Assembly (NCBI RefSeq): GCF_027595165.1
Contig: NZ_CP097291.1
Span: forward strand, 744,001-808,000
Length of the DNA stretch: 64,000 bases
DNA from: Providencia sp. PROV188
GTDB taxonomy: Bacteria; Pseudomonadota; Gammaproteobacteria; Enterobacterales; Enterobacteriaceae
Direction: 5' to 3'
A model generated the notes under the pieces. The model did no database searches and had not been told where the DNA came from. It saw nothing but the letters and a program-made list of their open reading frames with translations. How positions within the stretch are numbered: the first letter of the stretch is position 1; every line of letters starts with the position of its first letter. Shown one piece after another: positions 26,739 to 37,647 of this stretch. Position numbers and translations under genes: made by a program.

Positions 26739-29310
26739 AATGCGTGATGGCGCTTTTACCGTCTCTCCAATTGCTTTGGCTCTGGCATGTTGTTTATCCA
26801 TGGGGAATGCGGTGGCAGAACCTTATTTTGATCCGACACTATTAAATCTACCTGAAGGAACTAGCGTAGATAGCATTGATTTATCTGCATTTACGCGCTC
26901 TGAATCGGTAACGGCGGGGCGTTATATGGTTACACTGAGGATCAACAAAGAAGATCAAGGGCAAAAAGAGATCTATTTTTCCGCAGATACGGCGGGAAAT
27001 ATTGTGCCGGAAATTACACCTGCGTTATTAGATGAATATGGCGTTAATGTTGAGAGTATTTCAACATTAAGATCCTTACCAAAAGATGAACCGATTGCGT
27101 CTTTAGAGGCTGCTCTACCAGATTCTCAAGTTCAGTTTGATATATCTAAGTTGGATCTCAATATCAATATTCCTCAAGTTGCCATGCGTCATAAATCGCG
27201 TGGTGCGATAGACCCGAGTTTATTGGACCAAGGGGTCACTGCGTTTTTGTTTAATTATCAAGTCAATGGAAGTAAACAAAAGCACAGTGGCTCCAGTGCA
27301 AGTGGTAAAAATACCAATGATTCGTTGTATGCCAATATTAGCGGTGGTTTTAACTTGGCGGCGTGGCGCTTGCGTTCAAACTTTCAGTATATGGAAAACA
27401 AATCCAAGAGCAATGGCTACAGCACCAGTCATCGGGAAAGCGAGTTTTCGCGCATAACGGTTTCACGGGACATTCAGCGTTTAGATTCTGAGTTAGTGAT
27501 TGGGGAAACCAGTACACTCAGCGATGTCTTTGATAGCGTTCCATTTAAAGGTGTTCGCTTGTTATCGAATGAACTCATGCTGTCCAAAGGAGATCGTGGA
27601 TTTGCTCCGGAAATTCGTGGTGTTGCAATGTCTAACTCGCGGATCATCATCAGACAAAATGGCAATATTATTTATCAAACCTATGTGGCACCAGGACCTT
27701 TTGTCATCAATGATATTTATCCAACGGGAACGGCAGGGGACTTAGAGGTTTCTGTTCAAGAGGAAGATGGAACAACGCGAGTATTCACTCAAGCATTCTC
27801 TTCATTGCCCGTCATGCAACGTGCTGGCGGAGTTAAATATGAAGTTGCTACGGGTAAATATGATGGAGGGATCACGGACGGTTCCAAAGAGCAGCAGTTT
27901 ATTATGGGAACGCTGATCTATGGTTTACCGAAGTCAATCACTCTGTATACAGGTTTACTCGGGGCAAATCATTATTGGAGCGGAATGGTTGGAACTGGGA
28001 TTTCACTCGGTAGTTTTGGTGCGCTTTCCATGGATATTACCCACGCACAAGCCTCAATTAATCATGAAAGTAAGCAAGGGCAATCTCTTCGTGTTCGCTA
28101 TTCTAAAAACTTATCAGAAAGTGGCACATCCGTTGATTTAACCGCACTGCGCTACTCAACGAAAGAATACTACAGTTTTGCGGATTTCAACCAAGTGGGT
28201 TATCAGTTAAAAGAGAACGTTGCACCGTGGCTTAATGGTCGCCAGCGTAGCAGTTTCCAAACCTATATTAACCAATCTCTGGGTAAATGGGGTTCTATCT
28301 ATTTACGCGGAATGCGCAGTGATTATTGGGGTAAATCTGACACAGTAACGACGCTAGGTATTGGTTATAACGGTTTTTATCGTGGTATCAACTATGGCAT
28401 TGATTACAGCATTAGCCGTACCGAAGGTAATGGAAATTGGCCTGAAAATAAGCAAGTTAGTGTGAATATGAGTATTCCATTCAGCATTTTCAGTGAACAC
28501 AAGAATATTGAGAACATTAATAGTACGTTCCAAGTGAGCCATGATAATTCAGGGCGCACTTACCAGCAGGTTGGTATTAATGGCCAGTTATTAGATAACA
28601 AGCTGAGTTATCAGCTGACTGAAAGTGGCGATAATCGCGATCAAAAAATGACAAGCTCGGTGAATGTGGGCTATCAAGGCAGTAAAGGGTATTACGGTGG
28701 CGGATATAGCTATGGTCGTGATAGCCAAATGATGTATGCCAATGCATCAGGTGGAATAGTTATCCATTCAGGTGGTGTTTTGCTAAGTCAGTATTTAGGT
28801 AATTCGGCAGCCATAGTTTATGCCCCAGATGCAGCGGGAACTAAGGTGAATAATGGCTCAACGGTTATCGATGCCAATGGCTACGGTATTATTCCGCATT
28901 TATCAGACTATACGCAAAATATTGCAAATTTGGATGTGAATACATTACCTGAGAACGTTGAAAGCAAAGAGAATGCGCTGAACCTTTACCCAACTAAAGG
29001 GGCAATTGTGAGAGCGAACTTTAAAACCTTAAAAGGGTATCAAGCGATGATCACTTTGCAGCAACCAAACAACGTTCCAATGGGCGCAATCGCCTCGTTG
29101 CACCAAGATGATAATACAGATGATGCCATCATTTCAGGCATTGTAAGTGATAACGGACGCGTTTATTTAAGTGGATTGCCAGAGTCAGGGCAGATAGTTA
29201 TCAAATGGGGTAAAAGTGGTTCCGAGCGCTGCGAAGCGCCTTTTAATATGGATAAATCCACAGAAAATGCCTATTCATCATTACGCAATTTAACCCTGTC
29301 ATGCCACTAA
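26728..29310 (+). CDS. Outer-membrane fimbrial usher
   Basis: FimD/PapC-family outer-membrane assembly platform through which pilins are threaded. 860 residues, normal for the family. Signal peptide ends near residue 31 (NAVAE); the N-terminal chaperone-binding domain opens with PYFDPTLLNLPEG (usually F-N-x-x-L). The barrel/plug region carries YQTYVAPGPFVINDIYPTG near 314 and PVMQRAGGVKYEVATGKY; C-terminal domains end with a Cys pair (about 835 and 859) in the classic RCEAPF...TLSCH form. Only one usher is present, so all pilins should share it. A two-domain adhesin follows directly. Confidence 0.96.
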   Translation: MKAKMRDGAFTVSPIALALACCLSMGNAVAEPYFDPTLLNLPEGTSVDSIDLSAFTRSESVTAGRYMVTLRINKEDQGQKEIYFSADTAGNIVPEITPALLDEYGVNVESISTLRSLPKDEPIASLEAALPDSQVQFDISKLDLNINIPQVAMRHKSRGAIDPSLLDQGVTAFLFNYQVNGSKQKHSGSSASGKNTNDSLYANISGGFNLAAWRLRSNFQYMENKSKSNGYSTSHRESEFSRITVSRDIQRLDSELVIGETSTLSDVFDSVPFKGVRLLSNELMLSKGDRGFAPEIRGVAMSNSRIIIRQNGNIIYQTYVAPGPFVINDIYPTGTAGDLEVSVQEEDGTTRVFTQAFSSLPVMQRAGGVKYEVATGKYDGGITDGSKEQQFIMGTLIYGLPKSITLYTGLLGANHYWSGMVGTGISLGSFGALSMDITHAQASINHESKQGQSLRVRYSKNLSESGTSVDLTALRYSTKEYYSFADFNQVGYQLKENVAPWLNGRQRSSFQTYINQSLGKWGSIYLRGMRSDYWGKSDTVTTLGIGYNGFYRGINYGIDYSISRTEGNGNWPENKQVSVNMSIPFSIFSEHKNIENINSTFQVSHDNSGRTYQQVGINGQLLDNKLSYQLTESGDNRDQKMTSSVNVGYQGSKGYYGGGYSYGRDSQMMYANASGGIVIHSGGVLLSQYLGNSAAIVYAPDAAGTKVNNGSTVIDANGYGIIPHLSDYTQNIANLDVNTLPENVESKENALNLYPTKGAIVRANFKTLKGYQAMITLQQPNNVPMGAIASLHQDDNTDDAIISGIVSDNGRVYLSGLPESGQIVIKWGKSGSERCEAPFNMDKSTENAYSSLRNLTLSCH

Positions 29311-29325
29311 TTGGATGAATATTTT

Positions 29326-30429
29326 ATGAAAATCAATGTAATAAAGAACAAGATATTAGTGGGATGGAAAAGCTTACTACTGAGCTGTGTGTTAACTTTT
29401 ATGGCGAGTATACCCAGTTTTGCCAAAACAGTGACGGTTATGAATGGACGTGGATTGATTGGTGTTTATGGTGAATATAATACTTCGCTAACGGGGATGA
29501 CGAACCCACCCGCTTGGAATGAAAAGGCTAATTTTTACTATGTACAGTTTTATAATAATTTTAATGGAATCATAAACTACTGTGTTGATCGTGGGGGGTT
29601 AGTCATCAATATTGATGGTGTCAGAGGGATGCCTATTGCTGGCGGTGAGATGATCATGGTACCTGAATTTGTGTTTGTTGATGAAAGAAGAAACTACTCA
29701 AACAATAGCTACCTCGATACCATCACTGGGCATTTTAATGGATGGGGATCTGGTACCAATGAGCAGTTAGGTATAGGAGACTGCCTCTGGTCCCCCAATC
29801 AAAGTACGCCAACACCGGCAATACGCCATACCGTTACCGCAACAGGGCGTATGTTGATTTATGGAACGGGTAACCAACGTAGTGGCACCTACCGATTAGA
29901 TGATGATATTGGCATTGTTATTCAAAATCCTCAAAATAGAACGACTGCCAGGCAAATTGTTCCCAAAACAGAAAATATTATCGTGACGGTATCAGGGCTA
30001 ACTTGCACATTAAATACACCATCTTATGTTAATTTTGGTTCTCATAGTGCAAGTAGCAAAAGTAATGAGTTGCTTTCTACTATGCGAAATAACATGTCGG
30101 TGCAGTGCGATCAAATTGCGAATAAGATCGCCGCGACGATTTCGTTATCAGGCAATGTGAAGCCGCAGTACTACGCAGGCAATAATCTGGAAGTGAACTT
30201 ATTGAATGCTCAACAGCAAGCCGGTGCGTATGTCAAAATGTACGTCATGGTTAATGGTAATAAAACACCGATTACCTTAGATCAGAAGCCGATTGATTTA
30301 GCTAAAATTACCGCACTACAAACCAATGTTAGCTTTAATAATGAGCTAGTGTATGAGCTTTATTCTCGTGGTAATAATGTGGCGGGTAAGGTGAGTGGCA
30401 GTGCAGAATTATCAATAATTATGCGCTAA
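29326..30429 (+). CDS. Two-domain fimbrial tip adhesin, receptor unknown
   Basis: Probable tip adhesin. About 367 residues from ATG 29326 (GGAT at 29313-29316); a TTG at 29311 would add five residues. Signal peptide ends near residue 33 (PSFA). Two Cys pairs, C86/C153 and C227/C261, fit an N-terminal receptor-binding domain (about 34-215) and a C-terminal pilin domain (about 218-367) that begins SGLTCTLNTPSYVNFG and ends SGSAELSIIMR, as in FimH/PapG/F17-G-type adhesins. The binding domain (Trp/Tyr/Asn-rich, e.g. GHFNGWGSGTNEQ) resembles none I can name. Last gene before a strong terminator. Confidence 0.82.
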   Translation: MKINVIKNKILVGWKSLLLSCVLTFMASIPSFAKTVTVMNGRGLIGVYGEYNTSLTGMTNPPAWNEKANFYYVQFYNNFNGIINYCVDRGGLVINIDGVRGMPIAGGEMIMVPEFVFVDERRNYSNNSYLDTITGHFNGWGSGTNEQLGIGDCLWSPNQSTPTPAIRHTVTATGRMLIYGTGNQRSGTYRLDDDIGIVIQNPQNRTTARQIVPKTENIIVTVSGLTCTLNTPSYVNFGSHSASSKSNELLSTMRNNMSVQCDQIANKIAATISLSGNVKPQYYAGNNLEVNLLNAQQQAGAYVKMYVMVNGNKTPITLDQKPIDLAKITALQTNVSFNNELVYELYSRGNNVAGKVSGSAELSIIMR

Positions 30430-30453
30430 AAGTAAGATGAATTAGTCCGTGAT

Positions 30454-30490
30454 TTAAGGCGTTACTTTTGTGGTAACGCCTTAATTTTTT
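30454..30490. terminator. Terminator between the fimbrial operon and dxs
   Basis: Perfect 12-bp stem, TTAAGGCGTTAC (30454-30465) with GTAACGCCTTAA (30473-30484), followed by TTTTTT; it can act for both convergent units. Confidence 0.92.
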
Positions 30491-30495
30491 ATAAG

Positions 30496-32361
30496 TTACT
30501 TATTTTGGTAAGTATTGATGGAACTCACGATCCCTGCAGCATCTAAACCGAGATCTGCTAGTAACTCATCTTGGGTACCTTGGGGGATAAAGAAATCCGG
30601 TAGGCCCAAGTTCAGAACTGGTAGAATTTTCTTCTCGCTCATCAGGAATTCATTCACACCGCTGCCTGCACCGCCCATAATCGCATTTTCTTCCAGCGTT
30701 ACGATTAGGTCATGGGTATTGGCCATTTCTAAGATCAGCGCTTCATCTAATGGTTTCACAAAACGCATATCCACGACGGTGGCATTGATTTGTTCTGCGG
30801 CTTCTAAGGCGTTACTCAGTAATGTCCCAAAGCTGAGGATCGCCACTTTTTCGCCTTGGCGGCGGACAATCCCTTTACCAATTTCAAGCGGTGCTAATGG
30901 CATTAGCTCAGCCCCTGTACCTGCGCCACGAGGGTAGCGAACCGCGGTAGGACCTTCTTGATAATGGTAGCCAGTGTGCAGCATTTGACGGCATTCATTT
31001 TCATCACTTGGCGTCATGATCACCATTGTTGGGATGCAACGTAAGAATGAAATATCGAATGATCCTTGGTGAGTTTGACCATCAGCACCGACGATACCGG
31101 CACGGTCAATGGCAAACATCACTGGGAGTTTCTGGATGGCCACATCGTGGATCACTTGGTCGTAACCACGTTGTAAGAACGTCGAGTAAATTGCTACGAT
31201 CGGGTTATAACCCCCAATGGCAAGACCTGCGGCGAAGGTGACAGCATGCTGCTCGGCAATCGCGACATCAAAATATTGGTCTGGGTACTCTTTCGAGAAA
31301 CGCACCATACCAGAACCTTCACGCATCGCTGGGGTGACGGCCATAAGTTTATCGTCGTCTTTAGCTTCTTCACATAACCAATCCCCAAAAATTTTGGAGA
31401 ATGTCGGTCTGGTATCTTTGCTTTTTGGTAACGTAAAAGTGGCAGGGTCAAACTTAGGTACGGCGTGCCAGCTAATTGGGTCTTTCTCTGCCGGCTCATA
31501 GCCACGACCTTTTTTGGTCATAATGTGCAGGAATTGAGGTCCTTTTAACTCGCGCATATTTTTTAACGTTTGGATCAGCGCAATCACATCGTGTCCGTCA
31601 ACAGGACCAATGTAGTTAAAGCCTAATTCTTCAAACATGGTGCCAGGCACAACCATGCCTTTGATATGTTCTTCCGTTTTCTTGAGTAACTCTTTGATTG
31701 GCGGAATATTCGAGAAAACTTTCTTTCCACCTTCACGCAGCGTGGTATATAGCTTGCCGGAAAGTAAATGGGCTAAATGGTTATTCAGCGCGCCAACGTT
31801 TTCTGAAATCGACATTTCATTGTCGTTGAGGATCACCAGCATATCGGGCGCAGCATCCCCAGCATGGTTCATTGCTTCGAAAGCCATACCCGCAGTAATG
31901 GCGCCATCACCGATAACACAAACTGTTTTGCGGTTTTTATCTTCTTTTTCCGCGGCGATAGCCATACCTAAACCGGCACTAATGGAGGTTGAGGAATGAC
32001 CAACACTAAGAATGTCGTACTCGCTTTCAGCACGCCATGGGAATGGATGTAACCCATTTTTTTGACGAATGGTGTCGATTCTGTCACGGCGCCCAGTTAA
32101 AATTTTGTGCGGGTACGCTTGATGACCGACGTCCCAAACAAGATTATCAAACGGGGTTTTATAGACATAATGTAGAGCAACAGTTAATTCAATGGCGCCC
32201 AATCCAGAGGCAAAGTGACCGCTCGAGCGACTGACGCTATTTAATAGAAATTGTCTCAGTTCATCACAAAGCTTTGGCAAGCTTTCTTTTGGCAGAAGGC
32301 GCAGTTCATCAGGCGTCTCTGCCAGTGCCAGCGTTGGATATTTCGCGGTATCTATACTCAT
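30496..32361 (-). CDS. dxs: 1-deoxy-D-xylulose-5-phosphate synthase
   Basis: Thiamine-diphosphate enzyme that condenses pyruvate and glyceraldehyde-3-phosphate, the first step of the MEP isoprenoid pathway. 621 residues (E. coli 620). ThDP motif [18 protein letters not shown]...NDNEMSIS (about 152-186), catalytic His region [10 protein letters not shown] near 430, and transketolase-type C-terminal domain ([12 protein letters not shown]). The start [12 protein letters not shown] is conserved. It lies 174 bases downstream of ispA on the same strand. Confidence 0.98.
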   Translation of the reverse strand: MSIDTAKYPTLALAETPDELRLLPKESLPKLCDELRQFLLNSVSRSSGHFASGLGAIELTVALHYVYKTPFDNLVWDVGHQAYPHKILTGRRDRIDTIRQKNGLHPFPWRAESEYDILSVGHSSTSISAGLGMAIAAEKEDKNRKTVCVIGDGAITAGMAFEAMNHAGDAAPDMLVILNDNEMSISENVGALNNHLAHLLSGKLYTTLREGGKKVFSNIPPIKELLKKTEEHIKGMVVPGTMFEELGFNYIGPVDGHDVIALIQTLKNMRELKGPQFLHIMTKKGRGYEPAEKDPISWHAVPKFDPATFTLPKSKDTRPTFSKIFGDWLCEEAKDDDKLMAVTPAMREGSGMVRFSKEYPDQYFDVAIAEQHAVTFAAGLAIGGYNPIVAIYSTFLQRGYDQVIHDVAIQKLPVMFAIDRAGIVGADGQTHQGSFDISFLRCIPTMVIMTPSDENECRQMLHTGYHYQEGPTAVRYPRGAGTGAELMPLAPLEIGKGIVRRQGEKVAILSFGTLLSNALEAAEQINATVVDMRFVKPLDEALILEMANTHDLIVTLEENAIMGGAGSGVNEFLMSEKKILPVLNLGLPDFFIPQGTQDELLADLGLDAAGIVSSINTYQNK

Positions 32362-32535
32362 TAGGTGCTCACTACTTAAATTAATTAGGGCGATGCCTGT
32401 TAACGTCGAGCGGTTGCTGACCGTGCTTTTTTTGTGTTGAACGTATTTTATAAGTCGTCACAACGGCTCTAAGTTACTCAGGTAATCAATGTTATAATTA
32501 TCAGTCTTATCTATACCAAAAGGCAAAGCATATTG

Positions 32536-33453
32536 TTAGCTTTTGCGCTCAATGACAAAATTGGCTAAAGCTCTCAATAACTCTGTATTGTAACCTTGAG
32601 ATTGCAATGATTCTAAAGCCGCGATCGCATCTTGATAGAGCTCTTTGGCTTTTTGTTGGGCAGCTTCAAGACCTAACAGTGATGGATAAGTGCTTTTTTC
32701 ATGTTGTTCATCAGCACCTTGGCGTTTGCCTGTCACTGCGCTGTCTCCGATAACATCTAGAATATCGTCTTGAACTTGAAAGGCAAGCCCAATAGATTCG
32801 GCGTATTTATCTAAACTAGCTAATGCTTGATGACCTTTATGACCTGCGGCATAGGCGCCGAGACGAATAGCGGCTCGAATTAACGCTCCAGTTTTATGCT
32901 GGTGGATACGCTCGAGCGAAATTAGATCAACGCGCTTGCCTTCAGCATCAAGATCCAATGCTTGTCCACCGCACATCCCCGCTAAACCGCTGGCATAAGC
33001 CAGTTCTGCAATCATCGCAATACGGTCTTTATCGGACACATCAGGCATAGGGGCGCTGGAGAGTAATTGGAATGCGAATGTTTGTAAGGCATCTCCGGCG
33101 AGTACGGCATTACCTTCACCAAACTTTATGTGACAAGTTGGTTGCCCGCGGCGCAGGTCGTCGTCATCCATGGCAGGTAAATCATCATGGATCAGCGAAT
33201 AAGCATGAATGCATTCTACAGCGGCAGCGGGCGCATCTAAGTTATCAAGGCTAACGCCCAGCATTTCACCGACGGCATACGTTAAGAAAGGGCGTAAGCG
33301 TTTACCACCAAGTAAAGTGCCATATTTCATGGCTTGCGCTAATGGCAAATCAGCAAAAGGGAGCGCATCTAATGAGGTTAATAAGTATTGATTAACTCTG
33401 TCATGAGCTTGGCGTTGCTGGCGCACAAAGGTGTCTGGGTGTTGTTCGGACAT
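32536..33453 (-). CDS. ispA: (2E,6E)-farnesyl diphosphate synthase
   Basis: Prenyltransferase that adds isopentenyl diphosphate to make geranyl and then farnesyl diphosphate. 305 residues (E. coli 299). The first Asp-rich motif is DDLPAMDDDDLRRG near 93-106 and the second is FQVQDDILDVIGD near 233-245; GGKRLRPFL near 50 binds diphosphate. xseB lies three bases upstream. The order xseB-ispA-dxs is that of E. coli. Confidence 0.98.
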   Translation of the reverse strand: MSEQHPDTFVRQQRQAHDRVNQYLLTSLDALPFADLPLAQAMKYGTLLGGKRLRPFLTYAVGEMLGVSLDNLDAPAAAVECIHAYSLIHDDLPAMDDDDLRRGQPTCHIKFGEGNAVLAGDALQTFAFQLLSSAPMPDVSDKDRIAMIAELAYASGLAGMCGGQALDLDAEGKRVDLISLERIHQHKTGALIRAAIRLGAYAAGHKGHQALASLDKYAESIGLAFQVQDDILDVIGDSAVTGKRQGADEQHEKSTYPSLLGLEAAQQKAKELYQDAIAALESLQSQGYNTELLRALANFVIERKS

Positions 33454-33456
33454 AAT

Positions 33457-33708
33457 TTATTCTGTATCAGGTGAGAAATCGTCGAGGGCTTTATTTTCGT
33501 CATCGCTCAGCAAAATTTGTACACGTTGTTCTGCTTGCTGGAGGACTTTTTGACCTTGCTTAGCAATTTGGACGCCTCGCTCAAATTCGTTTAAGGCATC
33601 TTCCAAAGGCAGCTCTCCTGATTCTAGGCGAGCGACAATTTGCTCAAGCTCTTGAAGGGAGTTTTCAAAACTAACAGTGGGAACTTGCTGAGATTTTTCT
33701 TTAGCCAT
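33457..33708 (-). CDS. xseB: Exodeoxyribonuclease VII small subunit
   Basis: Small subunit that assembles on XseA to form the exonuclease degrading single-stranded DNA. 83 residues, close to the E. coli length of 80. [19 protein letters not shown] (about 14-32) and the following [10 protein letters not shown] form the conserved helical pair. First gene of xseB-ispA-dxs, divergent from thiI. Confidence 0.96.
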   Translation of the reverse strand: MAKEKSQQVPTVSFENSLQELEQIVARLESGELPLEDALNEFERGVQIAKQGQKVLQQAEQRVQILLSDDENKALDDFSPDTE

Positions 33709-33931
33709 AATCGTTAATCACTAATGTTAAATCACTTAAAAGTGGGGGGAACTTTAATTATTGTGCAGACTAACTTAGTCTCGCAATGGTTACAATTTAT
33801 TATTGGTGTTTTTAGATTCAGTACGCAAGATAGTGCTATAATACGCCTCTTTATTGACAACTGGTAAAGTGCACGACAGTCACTTTTTCGCAACGTCCGT
33901 TTGCCCCACTAACCAAGAACATGCCACGACT

Positions 33932-35383
33932 ATGAAGTTTATTATTAAGTTATTCCCAGAAATCACTATCAAAAGCCAAACAGTTAGACTCCGTTTTATT
34001 AAAATTCTAACCAGTAATATCCGCAATGTATTGAAGAGTCTTGGCGAAGAGATCTCGGTTGTCCGTAATTGGGATAACATTGAAGTGCGTGTTAAAGGGG
34101 AATCAAAGCACGACGAAATTTGTGACATGCTGAGCCGTATTCCTGGTATCCACCACATCTTAGAAGTTGAAGAGAAGCCTTTTACCAGTTTACACCATAT
34201 TTTTGAAATGACACTGGAAGCCTACGGGGCATCGGTGGAGAACAAAACGTTCTGTGTGCGTGTGAAGCGCCGTGGTAAACACGAATTTTCATCCATTGAT
34301 GCAGAGCGTTATATCGGCGGCGGCTTAAATCAGCATATTGCCTCTGCAAAAGTGAAACTGAAAGATCCTGATACCACCGTACATCTGGAAATTGAAGATG
34401 ATAATTTGATTCTCGTGAAAGCGCGTATCGAAGGGATCGGCGGTTTCCCAATTGGTACACAAGAAGATGTACTGTCACTGATTTCAGGTGGTTTTGACTC
34501 CGGGGTTTCCAGCTATATGTTAATGCGCCGTGGTTGCCGAGTGCATTACTGCTTCTTTAATCTCGGCGGTGCTGCCCATGAAATTGGCGTAAAGCAAATT
34601 GCTCACTATTTATGGAACCGCTTTGGCAGCTCCCATAAAGTGCGTTTTATTGCCGTTAACTTTGAACCTGTTGTGGCTGAGATTTTAGAGAAAGTCGATG
34701 ACGGTCAAATGGGTGTCGTATTAAAACGTATGATGGTACGTGCGGCTTCTAAAGTGGCTGAGCGCTATGGCGTTCAAGCTATCGTAACGGGTGAAGCACT
34801 GGGACAGGTTTCTAGCCAAACGCTAACTAACTTACGTTTAATTGATAATGCGTCAGATACCTTAGTGTTACGTCCGCTGATCTCTCACGATAAAGAACAC
34901 ATTATCAAGTTAGCTCGTCAAATTGGTACGGAAGATTTCGCGAAAACCATGCCGGAATATTGCGGTGTGATTTCGAAAAGCCCAACCGTGAAAGCGGTGA
35001 AAGCACGTATTGAAGCGGAAGAAGAGAACTTTGATTTTGGTATCTTAGAGTCTGTCGTTGAGCAGGCACAAAACATTGATATTCGCGAGATTGCGCAAGA
35101 AAGTCTTGAGAAAGTACCTGAAGTTGAGATGGTTAGCCAACTTTCGGCAGATAATGAAGTTATCTTAGATATTCGCTCAATCGATGAGTTTGAAGATAAA
35201 CCATTGAAGGTCGAAGGAATTGAAATTAAACATATTCCATTCTATAAGCTTGGTACGCAGTTCGGTGATTTACCTAAAGAGAAAACGTACCTGCTGTATT
35301 GCGACCGTGGCGTGATGAGCCGTCTGCAAGCGTTGTACTTGAAAGAGCAAGGCTTTGAGAATATTAAGGTTTATCGCCCGTAA
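33932..35383 (+). CDS. thiI: tRNA 4-thiouridine synthase / thiamine thiazole sulfurtransferase ThiI
   Basis: Adds sulfur to uridine-8 of tRNA and supplies sulfur for the thiazole of thiamine. 483 residues from ATG 33932, which gives the conserved [15 protein letters not shown] start; an upstream extension to 33854 is unconserved and rejected. THUMP RNA-binding domain (about 60-165), PP-loop [10 protein letters not shown] near 183-192, Cys in [10 protein letters not shown] near 344, and a C-terminal rhodanese domain with active C457 in YCDRGVMS. Divergent from xseB. Confidence 0.97.
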   Translation: MKFIIKLFPEITIKSQTVRLRFIKILTSNIRNVLKSLGEEISVVRNWDNIEVRVKGESKHDEICDMLSRIPGIHHILEVEEKPFTSLHHIFEMTLEAYGASVENKTFCVRVKRRGKHEFSSIDAERYIGGGLNQHIASAKVKLKDPDTTVHLEIEDDNLILVKARIEGIGGFPIGTQEDVLSLISGGFDSGVSSYMLMRRGCRVHYCFFNLGGAAHEIGVKQIAHYLWNRFGSSHKVRFIAVNFEPVVAEILEKVDDGQMGVVLKRMMVRAASKVAERYGVQAIVTGEALGQVSSQTLTNLRLIDNASDTLVLRPLISHDKEHIIKLARQIGTEDFAKTMPEYCGVISKSPTVKAVKARIEAEEENFDFGILESVVEQAQNIDIREIAQESLEKVPEVEMVSQLSADNEVILDIRSIDEFEDKPLKVEGIEIKHIPFYKLGTQFGDLPKEKTYLLYCDRGVMSRLQALYLKEQGFENIKVYRP

Positions 35384-35403
35384 GTTGTCAGGTGATATTG
35401 AAC

Positions 35404-35434
35404 AAAAAAGCGAGCTGATTAGCTCGCTTTTTTG
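35404..35434. terminator. Bidirectional terminator thiI/yajL
   Basis: AAAAAAGCGAGCT (35404-35416), loop GATT, AGCTCGCTTTTTT (35421-35433); serves both convergent genes. Confidence 0.92.
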
Positions 35435-35437
35435 TTT

Positions 35438-36031
35438 CTAATCTTCCAGATAATCATTAATGCCCGGTGGCAAAACGAGTTGTGAGGCGACATTGGCAGC
35501 GGTTTCTCGCCCTTGCAATAATTCAATCAATTTCAGTGCAAAGTCAAAGGCTGTCGCAGGGCCTTGGCTAGTCAGTAAATTTACTCGCTCATCAAAATAG
35601 ACGCGTTTATCGACCCATTTATGGGCTGGAATTTTATCCCGCATGCTTGGAAAACCAGTCATGTTTCCGAGAGGAAATAGCTGGTGGTATTCCAAAACTA
35701 ATGCAGGGGCGGCACAAATGGCTGCCACAATTTTTCCATCTAAATGCATGCGCCTGACTTTCTCAACCACCAGTGGGCTATCACGAAAAGCTTCTGCACC
35801 GGCTAGACCACCGGGTAACACGATGGCGTCAAAAGGTTCGTCCGCAACGCGGATGATGGGCAGGTCAGCAACGAGTTTAATACCTCGAGATGCGGTTATC
35901 TCTAACGCTCCGTCTTCCGTCACACTGGCTAATGTCACTTGTATTCCGGCACGAACCAGTAAATCGGAGGTAGTGACTGTTTCAATTTCTTCACTACCAT
36001 TGGCGATGCATATCAGCACGGAGGTTGTCAT
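35438..36031 (-). CDS. yajL: Protein/nucleotide deglycase YajL (DJ-1 family)
   Basis: DJ-1/PfpI-fold protein reported as a chaperone and a repair enzyme for glyoxal-modified proteins under oxidative and electrophile stress. 197 residues (E. coli 196). The oxidisable nucleophile is C106 in AAICAAPA, with the conserved Glu near residue 15 ([10 protein letters not shown]). Its first 38 bases overlap the end of panE in another frame, as in E. coli, so expression is probably coupled. Confidence 0.95.
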   Translation of the reverse strand: MTTSVLICIANGSEEIETVTTSDLLVRAGIQVTLASVTEDGALEITASRGIKLVADLPIIRVADEPFDAIVLPGGLAGAEAFRDSPLVVEKVRRMHLDGKIVAAICAAPALVLEYHQLFPLGNMTGFPSMRDKIPAHKWVDKRVYFDERVNLLTSQGPATAFDFALKLIELLQGRETAANVASQLVLPPGINDYLED

Positions 36032-36905
36032 AACTTTGTTCTCTATTTTTAATTAAGTGGTACAAACGGTCATTCTCAGGGGTAGCTAAGCCATGAGCTC
36101 GGGCTTTTTTGATTAAGAAGCCCGTGATGTAATCAATTTCAGTTCTGCGATGATGACGCACATCTTGCAGCATGGATGAATAGTTTTCTGAGGTTTGATG
36201 AATAATGTCATAGACGCGCTCAGTCATCTCTTCTTTATCTGTATGCAATCCCTCGGCAACCATCACTTGGCAGCATTCATCTATGACCCGAACAATCTGT
36301 TCTGGATAGTGAATGATTTGCCCATTGGTACAATTGTGTTCCGTGGAAAGCGGGTTTATCACGCAATTAACCACCAGTTTTCGCCAAATAGTATTAAGGA
36401 TTTGATTATGCCATGCCACATCCGGTAGGGCTTCATGCAAAATATTGGCGATAGGGTAATAAGCTTCTGCTTGAGAGTTGACGGCGCCGATATGAGTGAT
36501 GCCGCTAGCAATATGAAAAACTTGGTTGTTATCTTGCCATGCCGCATGAGTTGTTACCCCACTCAAAAATGGATGGCGTAATGTGCCTAACTCTTCCAAT
36601 GTGCCTAATCCGTTATGCAGTAGGAGAATAGGGCTAGTTTCAGGAATAATGGGCAGCAGGGGCAATAAGGCATCCGAAACTTGCCATGCTTTCAAACAGA
36701 CAATCACTAATTCGCTTGTGTGTAGATGCTGATGATTATTGCAAGGAATTAATTCGCGGAAAATTTTATCGTCAGGTCCATTAACATCAACAAATAAGTC
36801 GGATTGAGCAACTCGCAGCCATCCTTGAACATCGTGTCCTTGTGAGGAGAGGGCGGCTAACCAAAGTTTACCAATAGCACCACAGCCAATCAGGGTTATT
36901 TTCAT
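35994..36905 (-). CDS. panE: 2-dehydropantoate 2-reductase
   Basis: NADPH-dependent reductase that makes pantoate for pantothenate and coenzyme A. 303 residues, the E. coli length. N-terminal Rossmann motif [13 protein letters not shown] (about 7-19), catalytic Lys in [16 protein letters not shown] near 176, and the C-terminal helical domain with EIDYITGF near 256. Operon with yajL; divergent from yajQ over 174 bases. Confidence 0.96.
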   Translation of the reverse strand: MKITLIGCGAIGKLWLAALSSQGHDVQGWLRVAQSDLFVDVNGPDDKIFRELIPCNNHQHLHTSELVIVCLKAWQVSDALLPLLPIIPETSPILLLHNGLGTLEELGTLRHPFLSGVTTHAAWQDNNQVFHIASGITHIGAVNSQAEAYYPIANILHEALPDVAWHNQILNTIWRKLVVNCVINPLSTEHNCTNGQIIHYPEQIVRVIDECCQVMVAEGLHTDKEEMTERVYDIIHQTSENYSSMLQDVRHHRRTEIDYITGFLIKKARAHGLATPENDRLYHLIKNREQSYDNLRADMHRQW

Positions 36906-37079
36906 CGATTTTCCCTACTATCTGAGAGCGGTTGATTTGGATTAATAACCGCCATCATAGCGATTTTAATAGGATATCCAAATAATTAGTTGTGTTATAC
37001 AAGTGAGCCAATCTGACAACATGGAGTGTCATGGGCAAATAAGCTATTATAAGCCAATTGATTATAGGAGAGCGTTAAA

Positions 37080-37571
37080 ATGCCATCATTTGATATTGTA
37101 TCTGAAGTTGAAATGAGTGAAGTCCGCAATGCGGTAGAAAATGCTCAGCGTGAACTTACTAGCCGTTGGGATTTTAAAAACATCACTGCAAGCTTTGAAC
37201 TGAACGATAAAAATGAGTCTATCAAAGTGACCAGTGAATCCGATTTCCAAGTTTTACAACTGCTTGATATTTTAAGAGAGAAAATGGCAAAACGGGGAAT
37301 TGATGGCGCAGTGCTGAATGTCCCTGAAGATATTGTACATAGTGGTAAAACTTACAGCGTGGAAGTGACTTTAAAACAAGGCATTGAAGCGAGTATGGCG
37401 AAGAAAGTTGTTAAGCTGATTAAAGACAGCAAGTTGAAAGTGCAGGCGCAAATTCAAGGTGAACAAGTGCGTGTAACGGGCAAAGCGCGAGATGATTTGC
37501 AAGCTGTTATGGCGTTAGTCCGTGGCGGCAATTTAGGTCAACCATTCCAGTTCAATAACTTCCGCGACTAA
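37080..37571 (+). CDS. yajQ: YajQ family nucleotide-binding protein
   Basis: Small cytoplasmic protein with two ferredoxin-like domains; family members bind nucleotides, and in some bacteria cyclic-di-GMP. 163 residues, family length. Starts [22 protein letters not shown] with TAGGAGAG upstream, and ends with [17 protein letters not shown], the most conserved block. Single gene with a terminator shared with yajR. The exact role in this organism is not known. Confidence 0.95.
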   Translation: MPSFDIVSEVEMSEVRNAVENAQRELTSRWDFKNITASFELNDKNESIKVTSESDFQVLQLLDILREKMAKRGIDGAVLNVPEDIVHSGKTYSVEVTLKQGIEASMAKKVVKLIKDSKLKVQAQIQGEQVRVTGKARDDLQAVMALVRGGNLGQPFQFNNFRD

Positions 37572-37599
37572 TTGATAAGCGTGTTTTAGTTATTGAAAA

Positions 37600-37626
37600 T
37601 AGCCCGCGATATTGCGGGCTATTTGT
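37600..37626. terminator. Bidirectional terminator yajQ/yajR
   Basis: AGCCCGC (37601-37607), loop GATATT, GCGGGCT (37614-37620), then ATTTGTTATT rightward and ATTTTCAA leftward. Confidence 0.85.
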
Positions 37627-37647
37627 TATTTATAAGATTACATATGA

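Noticed and set aside
29221..29245. GAGCGCTGCGAAGCGC in the usher gene as a third copy of the 18-bp palindrome
   Set aside because: Only the inner GCGAAGCGC part matches, the dyad is broken, and it is inside conserved coding sequence (RCEAPF).
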